DNA of 64,000 nucleotides. Origin: Polaromonas hydrogenivorans. Lineage in GTDB: Bacteria > Pseudomonadota > Gammaproteobacteria > Burkholderiales > Burkholderiaceae_C. The notes beneath the pieces are model-generated. The model made no database searches. It was not told the DNA's origin and was given only the letters and a program-made list of their open reading frames with translations. Below are positions 15,638 through 24,651 of the stretch, piece after piece (position 1 is the first letter of the stretch; every line of letters begins with the position of its first letter). The position numbers and the translations under genes are program-made. The DNA is taken from contig NZ_CP157676.1 in the NCBI RefSeq assembly GCF_040105105.1, positions 317,946 to 381,945 of the forward strand, written 5' to 3'.

Positions 15638-16624
15638 TCATTGTTCGAGTTGTACGCCCGCCGTACGAATCACAGCACTCCAGCGCTGTGATTCAGCCTC
15701 AATCCGCTTCTGCACTTCGTTTGGCTGAGCGCCAAATGGCTCTACGCCCAATTTAATCAGTGTGTCACGTAAATCAGTCGTATCTAACGCCGTATTGACG
15801 GCGCGGTTCAATTGATTCACTACTGACGACGGTAGTCCTGCAGGTCCCATCACTGCGAGCCAAGTCCCACCTTCGACTGGAAAGCCCTGTTCGATCAGTG
15901 TTGGCAAATCAGGAGCAGCAGGTAAACGCTTGGGCGCTGCCAGGCCGAGCAAATTAAGACGTCCACCCTGGCGCTGCGGCAGCGCAACTGACAGGGGTAC
16001 CATCAGCACATCAACTTGATTGGCTGCTAACGCGGTTAGTGCAGGTGCCGCGCCTTGGAAAGGCACATGAAGCATATCCACCTTAGCAGCCTGCTTAAAC
16101 ATCTCGAAGGCGATTTGTGAAGAACTTCCAACGCCCCAAGATGCATAGCTGAGCTTGCCAGGCTGCTTCCTCGCTAGCGCGACCAATCCAGCGGCATCGC
16201 TGACGCCAAGGTCCGGCCGAGTCGCAAGTGCGTAGGGAAAATGGCCAACCCAAGCGATTGCGGTGAAGTCCTTCTGCGCGTTATAAGACAGCTTCTTGTA
16301 GACATGCGGATTAATCGCATGAGTTTCAGCTGTCGCTATTCCCAGCGTATAGCCATTGGGTAGAGCGCGGGCTAAAGCTTCGGTGCCGACAATTCCGTTA
16401 GCGCCTGGTCGGTTATCGACGATGACCTGTTGCTTTAACTGTTGCGATACTGCCGCGGCCACATGGCGTGATACTGCATCGGTTCCGCCGCCAGCAGGCC
16501 AAGGTACAACCAGCTTAATTGGGCGTTCTGGATAAGTCGTGCTTTGGGCATGTGCGGCGTTTGCAAAGCACATAAAAGCAGCAAGCACTGGGTAACATAA
16601 AATTTTCATAGGTTCAAATCTCAA
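15638..16624 (-). CDS. Bug/TctC-family periplasmic substrate-binding protein
   Basis: This 328-residue Bug protein is the first gene of the minus-strand cluster. It has a signal peptide (ILCYPVLAAFMCFANAAHAQ), YPERPIKLVVPWPAGGGTD, VIVDNRPGANGIVGTEAL and HVPFQGAAPALTALAANQ. The C-terminus (RTAGVQLEQ) has a decayed twin at 40455-40500. The gene is less GC-rich than its neighbours. No transporter membrane subunit is nearby. Confidence 0.9.
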   Translation of the reverse strand: MRFEPMKILCYPVLAAFMCFANAAHAQSTTYPERPIKLVVPWPAGGGTDAVSRHVAAAVSQQLKQQVIVDNRPGANGIVGTEALARALPNGYTLGIATAETHAINPHVYKKLSYNAQKDFTAIAWVGHFPYALATRPDLGVSDAAGLVALARKQPGKLSYASWGVGSSSQIAFEMFKQAAKVDMLHVPFQGAAPALTALAANQVDVLMVPLSVALPQRQGGRLNLLGLAAPKRLPAAPDLPTLIEQGFPVEGGTWLAVMGPAGLPSSVVNQLNRAVNTALDTTDLRDTLIKLGVEPFGAQPNEVQKRIEAESQRWSAVIRTAGVQLEQ

Positions 16625-17239
16625 GCGTTTTCGATCTATGTCGATTTTGAATATCTACATCACACCGCGCCAGCAGGTGCTCTCGAAAACTGTTTTTCAT
16701 TTTCTCAACCTTGGAAGTGGGCTATCCTGGCTGTCGGTTTACCTTCAATCTGTCACTTTTGAACTTTCATTTGGCACTGATACCTTCAATGTGTCACCAA
16801 ATCAATCGTCTCGAATTCCTGTTGCGCCCAGCCCATCCACTCGCCCCTTCAGTCATTCAGCCGTATGGTACGGACCGTGCTTATCGGGTTGTCACACACA
16901 GGTGCGTACATGGTGCATTACAGGCACGCACAGCGACGTAGCGAGACGCATTTTTCGGAGGTGCTTCACCATAGATTTGCTCGGGTAAATCGCGTCACGC
17001 CACGTATGAGCCATCTGCGCGAGGTCAATTGGGCTCGGGTTGTTGTGTGTGACAACCCGATAAGCACGGTACGGACTATGTGTGTAATGGGATGCGGTAT
17101 GCCCCATCTTCTCGAACTCACCGAAACGCAACCCACTGCGCCATTTCCTCTGATCGCGCCCGATTTGCCAGCGGCGCTCCGGTTGGAGTGATCTTAGAAA
17201 TTTTGCAATCGCCGCCCCTGCTCCAAAGCGAAAGTTACT
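16625..17239. other. Intergenic region holding the MITE
   Basis: Apart from the 193-bp MITE-like element, this AT-richer divergent spacer shows no supported gene. It separates the minus-strand Bug/SDR/flavoprotein cluster from the plus-strand meta-pathway operon. Confidence 0.5.
16876..17068. mobile_element. MITE-like element, 193 bp
   Basis: Perfect 25-bp terminal inverted repeats (16876-16900 and 17044-17068, beginning CGTGCTTATCGGGTTG) enclose 143 bp without a convincing gene. The octamer GTACGGAC flanks it on both sides (16868-16875 and 17069-17076), a typical transposition duplication. It therefore looks like a non-autonomous element mobilised in trans. I do not recognise the parent family; eight-base duplications occur in several IS families. 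Confidence 0.75.
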
Positions 17240-17322
17240 AAATTCATGAATTTCTGTAGCAGATCGCTGTATTGGAAAGTGCAGCAATTCAGGGTCGCTA
17301 CAGATCCTGGGGTAACTACTGA
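17240..17322 (+). promoter_or_regulatory. Putative upstream activator sites for the sigma-54 promoter
   Basis: A 14-bp perfect palindrome (AAATTCATGAATTT, 17240-17253) is followed by a block at 17284-17322 (GCAATTCAGGG, then GGGGTAACTACTGA). This block is closely similar to 24496-24533 upstream of the dioxygenase operon. The block lies 97 bp before the -24 element here and 96 bp before it there. That spacing fits an XylR/DmpR-type enhancer site. Confidence 0.6.
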
Positions 17323-17380
17323 GTTTGTCTCTGAATTGGGGCTATTTCCAGCTGGTCGCCAGCACTCTTGTGCGGCCGAA

Positions 17381-17396
17381 TGGCATGCGTTATGCG
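17381..17396 (+). promoter_or_regulatory. Sigma-54 (-24/-12) promoter
   Basis: TGGCATGCGTTATGCG matches the RpoN consensus (TGGCAC-N5-TTGC), with GG and GC at the correct spacing. It sits 36 bp before the hydratase start codon. Confidence 0.75.
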
Positions 17397-17431
17397 TATC
17401 GAAACAGCAAAGCAATACAAGGAGATAAACC

Positions 17432-18214
17432 GTGAGCAATGATTCCCACTTGGCCGCCGCGCTGGCCTTAAGCGAGGCGCGCGAGTCGCGCCGTCCGATC
17501 GCACCCATCTCCATCATTCACAGCATCCAGGGGCTTGAAGCCGCTTACGCCGTTGCCGAGATCAACACCCAGGTCCGCTTATCCGAGGGCCGGCGCATCG
17601 TCGGCCTGAAAGTTGGCTTGACGTCTCAAGCGGTGCAACAGCAGCTCGGCGTCGATCAACCCGACTTTGGCGTGCTGTTTGACGACATGGAAATCCTGAA
17701 CGGGCAAGACGTGCCGATGGCCCGCCTGATGCAGCCGAAAGTGGAGGCCGAAATCGCCTTCGTGGTCAGCCGTGACCTGACAGGGACACGCCCGAGCTAC
17801 GCTGAATTCCTGGCCTGCCTGGGCTACGCCCTGCCGGCCATCGAGATTGTCGACAGCGCCATTGCCGACTGGAAGATCAGCCTGGTGGACACCGTGGCCG
17901 ACAACGCCTCGTGCGGCCTGTATGTGCTGGGCGACCAGCCCGTGCCCCTGGGACAGCTGGCGCTCGGCGAGCTGGGCATGACCCTGAGCAAGAACGGCCA
18001 GACGGTTTCCGTCGGCACGGGCGCAGCCTGCCTGGGTCATCCGCTGCGCGCGGCTTACTGGCTGGCTTGCACCATGGCTGAGCGGGGCCGGGGACTGCGG
18101 GCGGGTGAAATCATTCTTTCCGGAGCGCTCGGCCCCATGGTGCCCGTGGTCGCTGGCGATCTGGTGCAAGCCCGGATCGGCGCTCTGGGCAGCGTGTCCT
18201 GCCGCATGGTTTGA
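17432..18214 (+). CDS. mhpD: 2-hydroxypenta-2,4-dienoate hydratase (2-keto-4-pentenoate hydratase)
   Basis: This 260-residue protein of the MhpD/BphE/DmpE family adds water to the dienoate released by meta-cleavage hydrolases, giving 4-hydroxy-2-oxoacid. Recognised stretches are [36 protein letters not shown], the [17 protein letters not shown] box and [14 protein letters not shown] near the end. Translation starts at GTG with a strong AAGGAGATAAACC site. It is the first gene of an operon with the next two meta-pathway enzymes, downstream of a -24/-12 promoter. Confidence 0.92.
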   Translation: MSNDSHLAAALALSEARESRRPIAPISIIHSIQGLEAAYAVAEINTQVRLSEGRRIVGLKVGLTSQAVQQQLGVDQPDFGVLFDDMEILNGQDVPMARLMQPKVEAEIAFVVSRDLTGTRPSYAEFLACLGYALPAIEIVDSAIADWKISLVDTVADNASCGLYVLGDQPVPLGQLALGELGMTLSKNGQTVSVGTGAACLGHPLRAAYWLACTMAERGRGLRAGEIILSGALGPMVPVVAGDLVQARIGALGSVSCRMV

Positions 18215-18225
18215 AGGAGTACGAC

Positions 18226-19185
18226 ATGACCCGAAAATTCAAGGCAGCCATCATCGGCAGCGGCAATATCGGCACGGACCTGATGATCAAGATCCTGCGC
18301 CACGGCATTCACATCGAAATGGGCGCCATGGTCGGCATCGACCCGGCTTCCGACGGCCTGGCACGTGCCGCCCGAATGGGTGTGCCAACCACCCACGAAG
18401 GCGTCGAAGGCTTGACCCGCATGCCGAATTTCGCCGACATCGACTTCGTGTTCGACGCCACCAGCGCCGGCGCGCATATCAAGAACGACGCTTTCTTGCG
18501 CAGCCTCAAGCCCGGCATCCGCATGATCGACCTGACGCCCGCAGCCATCGGCCCGTACTGCATCCCGGTCGTCAACGGAGAAGAGCACCTCAACGCATTG
18601 AACGTCAACATGGTCACCTGCGGCGGCCAGGCCACCATTCCGATGGTCGCGGCGGTATCGCGCGTGGCCAGGGTGCACTACGGCGAGATCGTCGCCTCCA
18701 TCTCCAGCAAGAGCGCCGGCCCCGGCACCCGCGCCAACATCGACGAGTTCACCGAAACCACCTCCAAGGCCATTGAAGTGGTCGGCGGCGCCGCCAAGGG
18801 CAAGGCCATCATCGTGCTCAACCCGGCCGAGCCGCCGCTGATCATGCGCGACACGGTCTATACCCTGAGCGACTTTGCCGACGAAGCGGCCATCGCCAAG
18901 TCGGTCGAGCGCATGGCTGCCGCAGTACAGCAGTATGTGCCCGGCTACCGCCTCAAGCAAAAGGTGCAGTTCGACAGCATCGAAGCCAGCGCCCCGATCA
19001 ACATTCCCGGCGTCGGCCCGCGCATGAGCGGCCTCAAAACTTCCATCTTCCTGGAAGTCGAAGGCGCCGCCCACTACCTGCCCGCCTACGCCGGCAATCT
19101 GGACATCATGACCAGCGCCGCCCTGCGCACCGCCGAACACATGGCCGCCCGCATGTGGGCTGCCCAAGCCCTGGCCACCGTCTGA
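18226..19185 (+). CDS. mhpF: Acetaldehyde dehydrogenase (acylating)
   Basis: This 319-residue protein of the MhpF/DmpF/BphJ family converts acetaldehyde (or propanal) with CoA and NAD to the acyl-CoA. It has a Rossmann motif [14 protein letters not shown], the catalytic cysteine in [14 protein letters not shown] and the family's [15 protein letters not shown]. It normally forms a channelled complex with the following aldolase. ATG 18226 follows a GGAG ribosome site; the upstream in-frame TTG is less likely. There are 11 bases to the preceding stop. Confidence 0.95.
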   Translation: MTRKFKAAIIGSGNIGTDLMIKILRHGIHIEMGAMVGIDPASDGLARAARMGVPTTHEGVEGLTRMPNFADIDFVFDATSAGAHIKNDAFLRSLKPGIRMIDLTPAAIGPYCIPVVNGEEHLNALNVNMVTCGGQATIPMVAAVSRVARVHYGEIVASISSKSAGPGTRANIDEFTETTSKAIEVVGGAAKGKAIIVLNPAEPPLIMRDTVYTLSDFADEAAIAKSVERMAAAVQQYVPGYRLKQKVQFDSIEASAPINIPGVGPRMSGLKTSIFLEVEGAAHYLPAYAGNLDIMTSAALRTAEHMAARMWAAQALATV

Positions 19186-19196
19186 AGGAGAACCCC

Positions 19197-20264
19197 ATGA
19201 GCCACGACATGAGCAAGAAGATCTACATCTCCGACGTGACGCTGCGCGACGGCAGCCACGCCATCCGCCACCAGTACAGCGTCGAACAAGTCAGGCAAAT
19301 CGCCAAGGCGCTGGACGACGCCAAGGTGGACTCCATCGAGGTCGCGCACGGCGACGGCCTGCAAGGCGGCAGCTTCAACTACGGCTTTGGCGCCCACACC
19401 GACGTCGAGTGGATCGAGGCCGTGGCCAGCGTGGTCAAGCACGCAAAAATAGCCACCCTGCTGCTGCCGGGCATCGGCACCGTGCATGACCTGCGCGCCG
19501 CCTATGACGCTGGCGCCCGCATCGTGCGCGTCGCCACGCACTGCACAGAAGCCGACATCTCGCGCCAGCACATCGAGTACGCCCGCCACCTCGGCATGGA
19601 AGCCGTCGGCTTTCTCATGATGAGCCACATGCAGACGCCGCAGGGCCTGGCCCAGCAGGCCAAGCTCATGGAAAGCTACGGCGCCACGGTGTGCTACGTG
19701 GTGGACTCCGGCGGCGCATTGAGCATGAACGACGTGCGCGAGCGCTTCCGCGCCTTCAAGGACGTGCTCAAGCCCGAAACCCAGACCGGCATGCACGCCC
19801 ACCACAACCTGAGCCTGGGCGTGGCCAACTCCATCGTCGCCGTTGAAGAAGGCTGCGACCGCGTGGACGCCAGCCTGGCCGGCATGGGCGCAGGCGCGGG
19901 CAATGCGCCGCTCGAAGTGTTCATCGCCGCCGCCGCGCGCCTGGGCTGGAACCACGGCTGCGACCTCTACAAGCTGATGGACGCCGCCGATGACATCGTG
20001 CGTCCGCTGCAGGACCGCCCGGTGCGCGTGGACCGCGAGACGCTGGCGCTGGGTTATGCCGGTGTGTACTCCAGTTTCTTGCGCCACTCGGAAGTGGCCG
20101 CGAAGAAATATGGCCTCAAGGCGGTGGACATCCTGGTCGAGCTGGGACGGCGGCGCATGGTGGGCGGCCAGGAAGACATGATCGTTGACGTGGCACTGGA
20201 TCTGCTCAAGGCACGGGAGCACGAGCGCATCCACGCACAGCCCGTGATGAGCGAGGCAGGCTGA
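19197..20264 (+). CDS. mhpE: 4-hydroxy-2-oxovalerate aldolase
   Basis: This 355-residue HMGL-like (DmpG/BphI/MhpE) aldolase splits 4-hydroxy-2-oxovalerate into pyruvate and acetaldehyde and passes the aldehyde to the acylating dehydrogenase. Metal and catalytic motifs are visible: [15 protein letters not shown] near residue 15, [16 protein letters not shown] and [19 protein letters not shown]. The C-terminal DmpG communication domain is present ([19 protein letters not shown]). ATG 19197 follows GGAGAACCCC. Together with the two preceding genes it completes the lower meta pathway. Confidence 0.95.
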   Translation: MSHDMSKKIYISDVTLRDGSHAIRHQYSVEQVRQIAKALDDAKVDSIEVAHGDGLQGGSFNYGFGAHTDVEWIEAVASVVKHAKIATLLLPGIGTVHDLRAAYDAGARIVRVATHCTEADISRQHIEYARHLGMEAVGFLMMSHMQTPQGLAQQAKLMESYGATVCYVVDSGGALSMNDVRERFRAFKDVLKPETQTGMHAHHNLSLGVANSIVAVEEGCDRVDASLAGMGAGAGNAPLEVFIAAAARLGWNHGCDLYKLMDAADDIVRPLQDRPVRVDRETLALGYAGVYSSFLRHSEVAAKKYGLKAVDILVELGRRRMVGGQEDMIVDVALDLLKAREHERIHAQPVMSEAG

Positions 20265-20276
20265 ACAGGGGCTGAC

Positions 20277-21263
20277 ATGAACCACGACGCTACTCCAGCC
20301 TTGGACCCCAAGGAATTCCGTGCAGCCCTGGGCTCGTTCGCCACCGGCGTCACCGTTATCACTGCCCGCGCTGCTGACGGAACGGCTGTGGGCTTGACGG
20401 CCAACAGCTTCAACTCGGTGTCGATAGATCCGCCGATGGTTTTGTGGAGCCTGTCCAAAAGGGCATACAGCCTGCCCGTGTTCACCGCTTCCGAGCATTG
20501 GGCGGTGCATGTGCTGGCGGCGGATCAAGAGCCGCTTTCGAATCGCTTCGCCAGGGCCGGCGAAGACAAGTTCGCGGGACTCGACCTCGAAGACAACGTA
20601 GCCAGCCTGCCCTTGCTCAAGGGATGTGCAGCGCGTTTTCAGTGCAAGACGTCGTTTCAGTACGAAGGTGGCGATCACATCATCTTCGTAGGCGAGGTCA
20701 CATCTTTCGAGCGCAGTGACCACCCGCCGCTGGTCTTCCATGCCGGACGCTATGCGCTGGCTACGCAGAAGGACCCATCGCTGCCGCAGGCACGCAGCGC
20801 ACGCGTCGCCGGCGGCTTCAGTGAGGATCTGCTTGGGTACCTGCTCGGCCGCGCGTTCTTCCAGTTCCACGAAGGCCTGCGCAGCAAGCTAAACGCGCAC
20901 GGGCTGTCGGACCCGCAATGGTGGGTGATTGCCGCCTTGACGGCCAAGGACGGCGTCACCGCGCAGGCAGTAGATGCTGCGATCTCGTACAGCCTTGGCT
21001 GCGCCAGCGAGCCGATCCTGCAAAGCCTGCTGCCGACCGGCTGGCTGGCGGTCGAGGGCGTGGACGAACAGGGCATTGCCATTTACTGCCTAACCACCAG
21101 CGGACGCGATCGTTCGCTTCACCTGCTGGCGGCCGCCAAGTCGATCGAGGTGGACATGATCGCTCGTATCGGCTACGCGGACGGTGCACTGCTCAAGACC
21201 CTGTTGCACAAGTTCATCCACCAGACGGATCCAGGACTACCTGACCTCTGGTGCAATGTTTGA
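20277..21263 (+). CDS. Flavin reductase with C-terminal MarR-like domain (C1-type)
   Basis: This 328-residue two-domain protein has residues 8-165 as a flavin reductase-like FMN-binding domain (FRAALGSFATGVTVITARAA, GLTANSFNSVSIDPPMVLWS, ARFQCKTSFQYEGGDHIIF). Residues 185-320 form a winged-helix, MarR-like segment (LRSKLNAHGLSDPQWWVIAAL, EGVDEQGIAIYCLTTSGRDR). The layout matches the reductase (C1) of Acinetobacter p-hydroxyphenylacetate 3-hydroxylase, whose C-terminal domain lets substrate stimulate NADH oxidation. The natural partner here would be the acyl-CoA-dehydrogenase-fold monooxygenase at 26188. It lies 12 bases downstream of mhpE. Confidence 0.85.
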   Translation: MNHDATPALDPKEFRAALGSFATGVTVITARAADGTAVGLTANSFNSVSIDPPMVLWSLSKRAYSLPVFTASEHWAVHVLAADQEPLSNRFARAGEDKFAGLDLEDNVASLPLLKGCAARFQCKTSFQYEGGDHIIFVGEVTSFERSDHPPLVFHAGRYALATQKDPSLPQARSARVAGGFSEDLLGYLLGRAFFQFHEGLRSKLNAHGLSDPQWWVIAALTAKDGVTAQAVDAAISYSLGCASEPILQSLLPTGWLAVEGVDEQGIAIYCLTTSGRDRSLHLLAAAKSIEVDMIARIGYADGALLKTLLHKFIHQTDPGLPDLWCNV

Positions 21264-21387
21264 GTCTATGGCCGGATCGCCCCCCGGGGGCGGCGTCTCC
21301 TGATTCCGGTGGGTGCCAGAGCGGCCGGCGCAATGGGTTGACCATGGCTCTCGCCAGAGAGCTTGCGCGTGGGTTGCTGTCTTCGCA

Positions 21388-22551
21388 ATGAAACATATAT
21401 TGATCATCCTCGGTCTGCTGACAGCGTTCGCGCCAATGTCGACTGATATGTACCTGCCTGCCTTCACGGCCATCGCCATGGACCTTGGGGTATCGATGTC
21501 TATCGTGCAGGCGACGTTGGCTGTTTACTTCGCCGGAACGGCGCTGGGTCAAATTGCCTACGGCCCGATCAGCGACCGCTACGGGCGCAAGCCGCCGCTG
21601 TACGTGGGACTGCTTCTGTACATCGTGGCCTCGGTGGGCTGCGCCGTGGCGCCCAACGTCGAGGTGCTGTTGGTGATGCGCTTGCTGCAAGCTGTCGGAG
21701 CGAGTGCCGGTATGGTGATCGCGCGCGCTATCGTTAGCGACCTGTTCGACCATGTGGGCGGTGTCCGCGCATTCTCGCGCATGATGCTGGTGATGGGGGT
21801 GGCCCCGATACTCGCGCCATTGGCTGGCGGGCAGTTGTTCGTCTGGTTGGGCTGGCGGGCGATCTTCTGGGTGCTCGCCGCCTTTGGTTTGCTGTGCCTG
21901 GTTATGTGCGTGGCTGGCCTGCGCGAGTCGCATCCGCCGCAACGACGATCAAGCGCCGACTGGGTCGCGCGCATGGGAGGGTTCATCGAGTTGCTGCGCG
22001 AGCCCAGATTTCTTGGTCACGCTATTGTCGGGGCGTTGGCGATGTCGGCGATGTTTGCCTACATTGCGGGTTCGCCCTTTGTTTTCATCGAACTCTATGG
22101 AGTTCCCGCGACACATTTCGGATTTCTTTTCGGCCTGAATGCTGTGGGCCTGATTGGCGGTTCGCAACTCAACGCACGCCTGCTGAAGAGCGTGCATCCA
22201 GAGCGTATCCTGCACTGGGGCCTGTTCATGCTGATGGCCTCGACACTGGTCTTGCTGGCGGCGGGTTCTTCAGGCACAACTCAGCTCTCATGGCTGCTGG
22301 GGCCCTTGTTCGTCGCCATCGCCAGCTTGGGTCTGGTTATACCCAACTCCGCAGCGCTTGCGCTGCGCGGCCAAGCGGCGCGTGCCGGCGTCGCCTCGGC
22401 GCTGCTGGGCAGCTTGCAATTCCTGATATTCGGTATCGCGGCTGCTGCAGTGTCTTTAATGCATGACGGCACAGCGCAGCCGATGACCGGCACGATGGCC
22501 GTTTGTGGTCTCGGGGCGTGGTGGGTCCACCGCTGGCTTCGGCGCCGTTGA
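21388..22551 (+). CDS. Bcr/CflA-family multidrug efflux transporter (MFS)
   Basis: This is a 387-residue, 12-helix major facilitator. The N-terminus MKHILIILGLLTAFAPMSTDMYLPA is typical of Bcr/CflA drug-resistance pumps, followed by GQIAYGPISDRYGRKPPLY (motif A) and RLLQAVGASAGMVIARAIVSDLF. It probably exports toxic phenolic or catecholic compounds or regulates their level. The start at 21388 removes a hydrophilic extension. The gene ends 6 bases from the convergent regulator gene and is probably the last of the operon starting at 17432. Confidence 0.88.
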   Translation: MKHILIILGLLTAFAPMSTDMYLPAFTAIAMDLGVSMSIVQATLAVYFAGTALGQIAYGPISDRYGRKPPLYVGLLLYIVASVGCAVAPNVEVLLVMRLLQAVGASAGMVIARAIVSDLFDHVGGVRAFSRMMLVMGVAPILAPLAGGQLFVWLGWRAIFWVLAAFGLLCLVMCVAGLRESHPPQRRSSADWVARMGGFIELLREPRFLGHAIVGALAMSAMFAYIAGSPFVFIELYGVPATHFGFLFGLNAVGLIGGSQLNARLLKSVHPERILHWGLFMLMASTLVLLAAGSSGTTQLSWLLGPLFVAIASLGLVIPNSAALALRGQAARAGVASALLGSLQFLIFGIAAAAVSLMHDGTAQPMTGTMAVCGLGAWWVHRWLRRR

Positions 22552-22557
22552 GAGGTT

Positions 22558-24390
22558 TCAGTCGTCGAGTTTTTTGACGCGGTAGTCTAACTGTGCACGC
22601 GTCACGCCCAGCAGCGTCGCGGCGCGTGAAATGTTGCCTCCGGCCTGTTTGACGGCTGCTCGCGTCATCGCATCGTCCATGTCCGACATCGATACCTTGC
22701 CCTGGCGCACAATTTCTTCGGCCATCGCGTCTATCGATTCGGAGGCGGACGAGTCCCTCGCAGCTTCGTCGCCATGCTGTGTGAGCGTGCCGGTGCCATT
22801 TATGCCTAGCAGAGACGGGGTATTAAGGGCATTGTCGATACTAAACAAATGGTGCATGTCAATCAATTCGCCATCCTGGGCAAGGATCACGCCGCGCTCG
22901 AGCACATTTTCAAGTTCGCGGATATTGCCTGGCCACTGGTGATGCATTACGGCCTGCATGGCGCGCGAGGTAATGCCAAGCACCGGGCGGTCATGGCGCT
23001 TGGAAAAACGTGTCAGGAGCACCTCGGTGAGCAGCGGAATATCATCACGCCGTTCGCGCAGCGGCTGGATGAGCAGGGGGAACACGTTAAGGCGGAAAAA
23101 TAGATCCTCGCGGAAGCGGCCTTCGCGCACAGCCGTCTGCAGATTTTCGTTGGTCGCGGCAATCACGCGAACATTGGTACGCAGGGTCTTGCTGCTGCCA
23201 AGGCGCTCCAGTTCCCCGTTCTGCAGTACGCGCAGCAGCTTGCCTTGAGCTGTCATGCTGAGGGTACCGATCTCGTCGAGGAAAATCGTGCCTCCATCGG
23301 CAAACTCGAAGCGCCCGGCGCGCGACGTGGTCGCGCCTGAATACGCACCGCGCTCGACGCCAAATAGCTCCGATTCGATCAATTGCTCGGGGATAGCGGC
23401 ACAGTTCACCTCGACAAATGGTAGATGCGCGCGCCTGCTGTTGCGATGCACGTCACGCGCAATCAGGCTTTTTCCAACACCGCTCTCGCCGAGAAGCAGT
23501 ACTGTGGCGTTGGTCGGTGCGACGCGCAGCACTTTGTGCCGTAATAAGTGAAATGCTGTTGATGCGCCGACTACGAGATCGTGCGGCGTTTCGCCCGCAA
23601 AGGCACTTGGAGCAATCGCGGGTGCGGCGGCAGGAACTTCGGCGGCCTTGCCCGGCATGTAGACCTTGGTGGGCGGCGCAGGCTGGGGCTCCAGGAAGCG
23701 CAGATCCTCCGCCGCATCATCCCAGCGCGATGCGGGCTTGGCCACGTTGCGGCAGTGTGGATTGCCCATGGCCCGGCATTCGATCTCGCGCACCAGGATG
23801 CGCTGCCCTGCGCAGGTGCTCAGGTAGCCCGTGCTGTAGCCAACCTCAGTCCAGCACACGGCGTGCGAGCCAATGCCATGCAGGGCGATATGCGCTTCGT
23901 CCTCGATTGAGTTTTTCCAGAGCCACTCGGCATAGTATTCATTGCCCTGGAGAATCACTGCGTCTGGCTGCGGCAGGTTCTCCGGTAGTACGAAGCCCTG
24001 CAGCGCGTGGAGAATCGCACCGGTGCGTAAGAGATCTGCCATCGAAGCTTGATTCCCGACCATCTTCCACGCCATTTCTGCGTCACGGCAACCCGCCGCG
24101 TAGCCGATGCGCGTGAGCAGCCCGCGTGCCGTATCGACGCCCAGCGAAGCAATCAACTCCTCTCGCAGAGAGGAGAAGGCTTCCGCATGCAACAACACCA
24201 TGCGTCTGTCTTCGAGCCAGATGCTTCCCTCGTTGGGCGAGAAGCGCAGCTTAGATGTGAACTCGCGCACCTTGGGCAGGTTGAGGTCCACCAGCAGTTC
24301 AGGTACAGCGATTACCGGCGTTGCGTTGTCGTGGGGCTTGCGTGCCGGGATATCACGGGACTTTGCGGTGGGCTTATGGAGCATTGGCAA
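22558..24390 (-). CDS. Sigma-54-dependent activator, XylR/DmpR/HbpR type
   Basis: This 610-residue enhancer-binding protein senses an aromatic effector. Residues 40-150 form the XylR N-terminal domain. Residues 165-220 are a V4R domain with the cysteines [16 protein letters not shown]. The AAA+ domain has Walker A GESGVGKS (301-308), the sigma-54 loop GAYSGA (348-353; consensus GAFTGA) and GGTIFLDE. A Fis-type helix-turn-helix ([20 protein letters not shown]) ends the protein. It is transcribed convergently to the first operon and divergently from the dioxygenase operon. Both have -24/-12 promoters, so it very likely controls both. Confidence 0.93.
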   Translation of the reverse strand: MPMLHKPTAKSRDIPARKPHDNATPVIAVPELLVDLNLPKVREFTSKLRFSPNEGSIWLEDRRMVLLHAEAFSSLREELIASLGVDTARGLLTRIGYAAGCRDAEMAWKMVGNQASMADLLRTGAILHALQGFVLPENLPQPDAVILQGNEYYAEWLWKNSIEDEAHIALHGIGSHAVCWTEVGYSTGYLSTCAGQRILVREIECRAMGNPHCRNVAKPASRWDDAAEDLRFLEPQPAPPTKVYMPGKAAEVPAAAPAIAPSAFAGETPHDLVVGASTAFHLLRHKVLRVAPTNATVLLLGESGVGKSLIARDVHRNSRRAHLPFVEVNCAAIPEQLIESELFGVERGAYSGATTSRAGRFEFADGGTIFLDEIGTLSMTAQGKLLRVLQNGELERLGSSKTLRTNVRVIAATNENLQTAVREGRFREDLFFRLNVFPLLIQPLRERRDDIPLLTEVLLTRFSKRHDRPVLGITSRAMQAVMHHQWPGNIRELENVLERGVILAQDGELIDMHHLFSIDNALNTPSLLGINGTGTLTQHGDEAARDSSASESIDAMAEEIVRQGKVSMSDMDDAMTRAAVKQAGGNISRAATLLGVTRAQLDYRVKKLDD

Positions 24391-24440
24391 TCGGACGATA
24401 GGTTTACGAAATTTAGCAAGATCATCTTTGGAGTGGAGGC

Positions 24441-24533
24441 ATTAATTCATAAATTCATTAACAAATAACCCCAGGGTGTTTGATGCGCAACTGTAGCAAT
24501 ACAGGGCTGTAACAGGCCCAGGGTAAGTACTGA
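24441..24533 (+). promoter_or_regulatory. Putative activator sites for the second sigma-54 promoter
   Basis: TTCATAAATTCATTAA (24445-24460) and the block 24496-24533 (GCAATACAGGG, then AGGGTAAGTACTGA) parallel the elements at 17240 and 17284. The block aligns with 17284-17322 at equal distance from its promoter. Confidence 0.6.
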
Positions 24534-24591
24534 TTTTTCCAGTGAAATTTGACCAGTCCTGCAGTGTGTCAAACGCTCATTTTTGGCCGAC

Positions 24592-24607
24592 TGGCACGGC
24601 GATTGCG
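24592..24607 (+). promoter_or_regulatory. Sigma-54 (-24/-12) promoter
   Basis: TGGCACGGCGATTGCG is a near-perfect RpoN promoter. It lies 45 bp before the dioxygenase ATG, with AAGGAG as ribosome site in between. Confidence 0.88.
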
Positions 24608-24651
24608 ATAAGGGAGGTGCTACTGCAAATTATCACAAGGAGACATAATTC

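Noticed and set aside
16740..16800. TTGGCACTGATACC as a third sigma-54 promoter
   Set aside because: The -12 GC is missing at the required distance, and no gene begins downstream on that strand.
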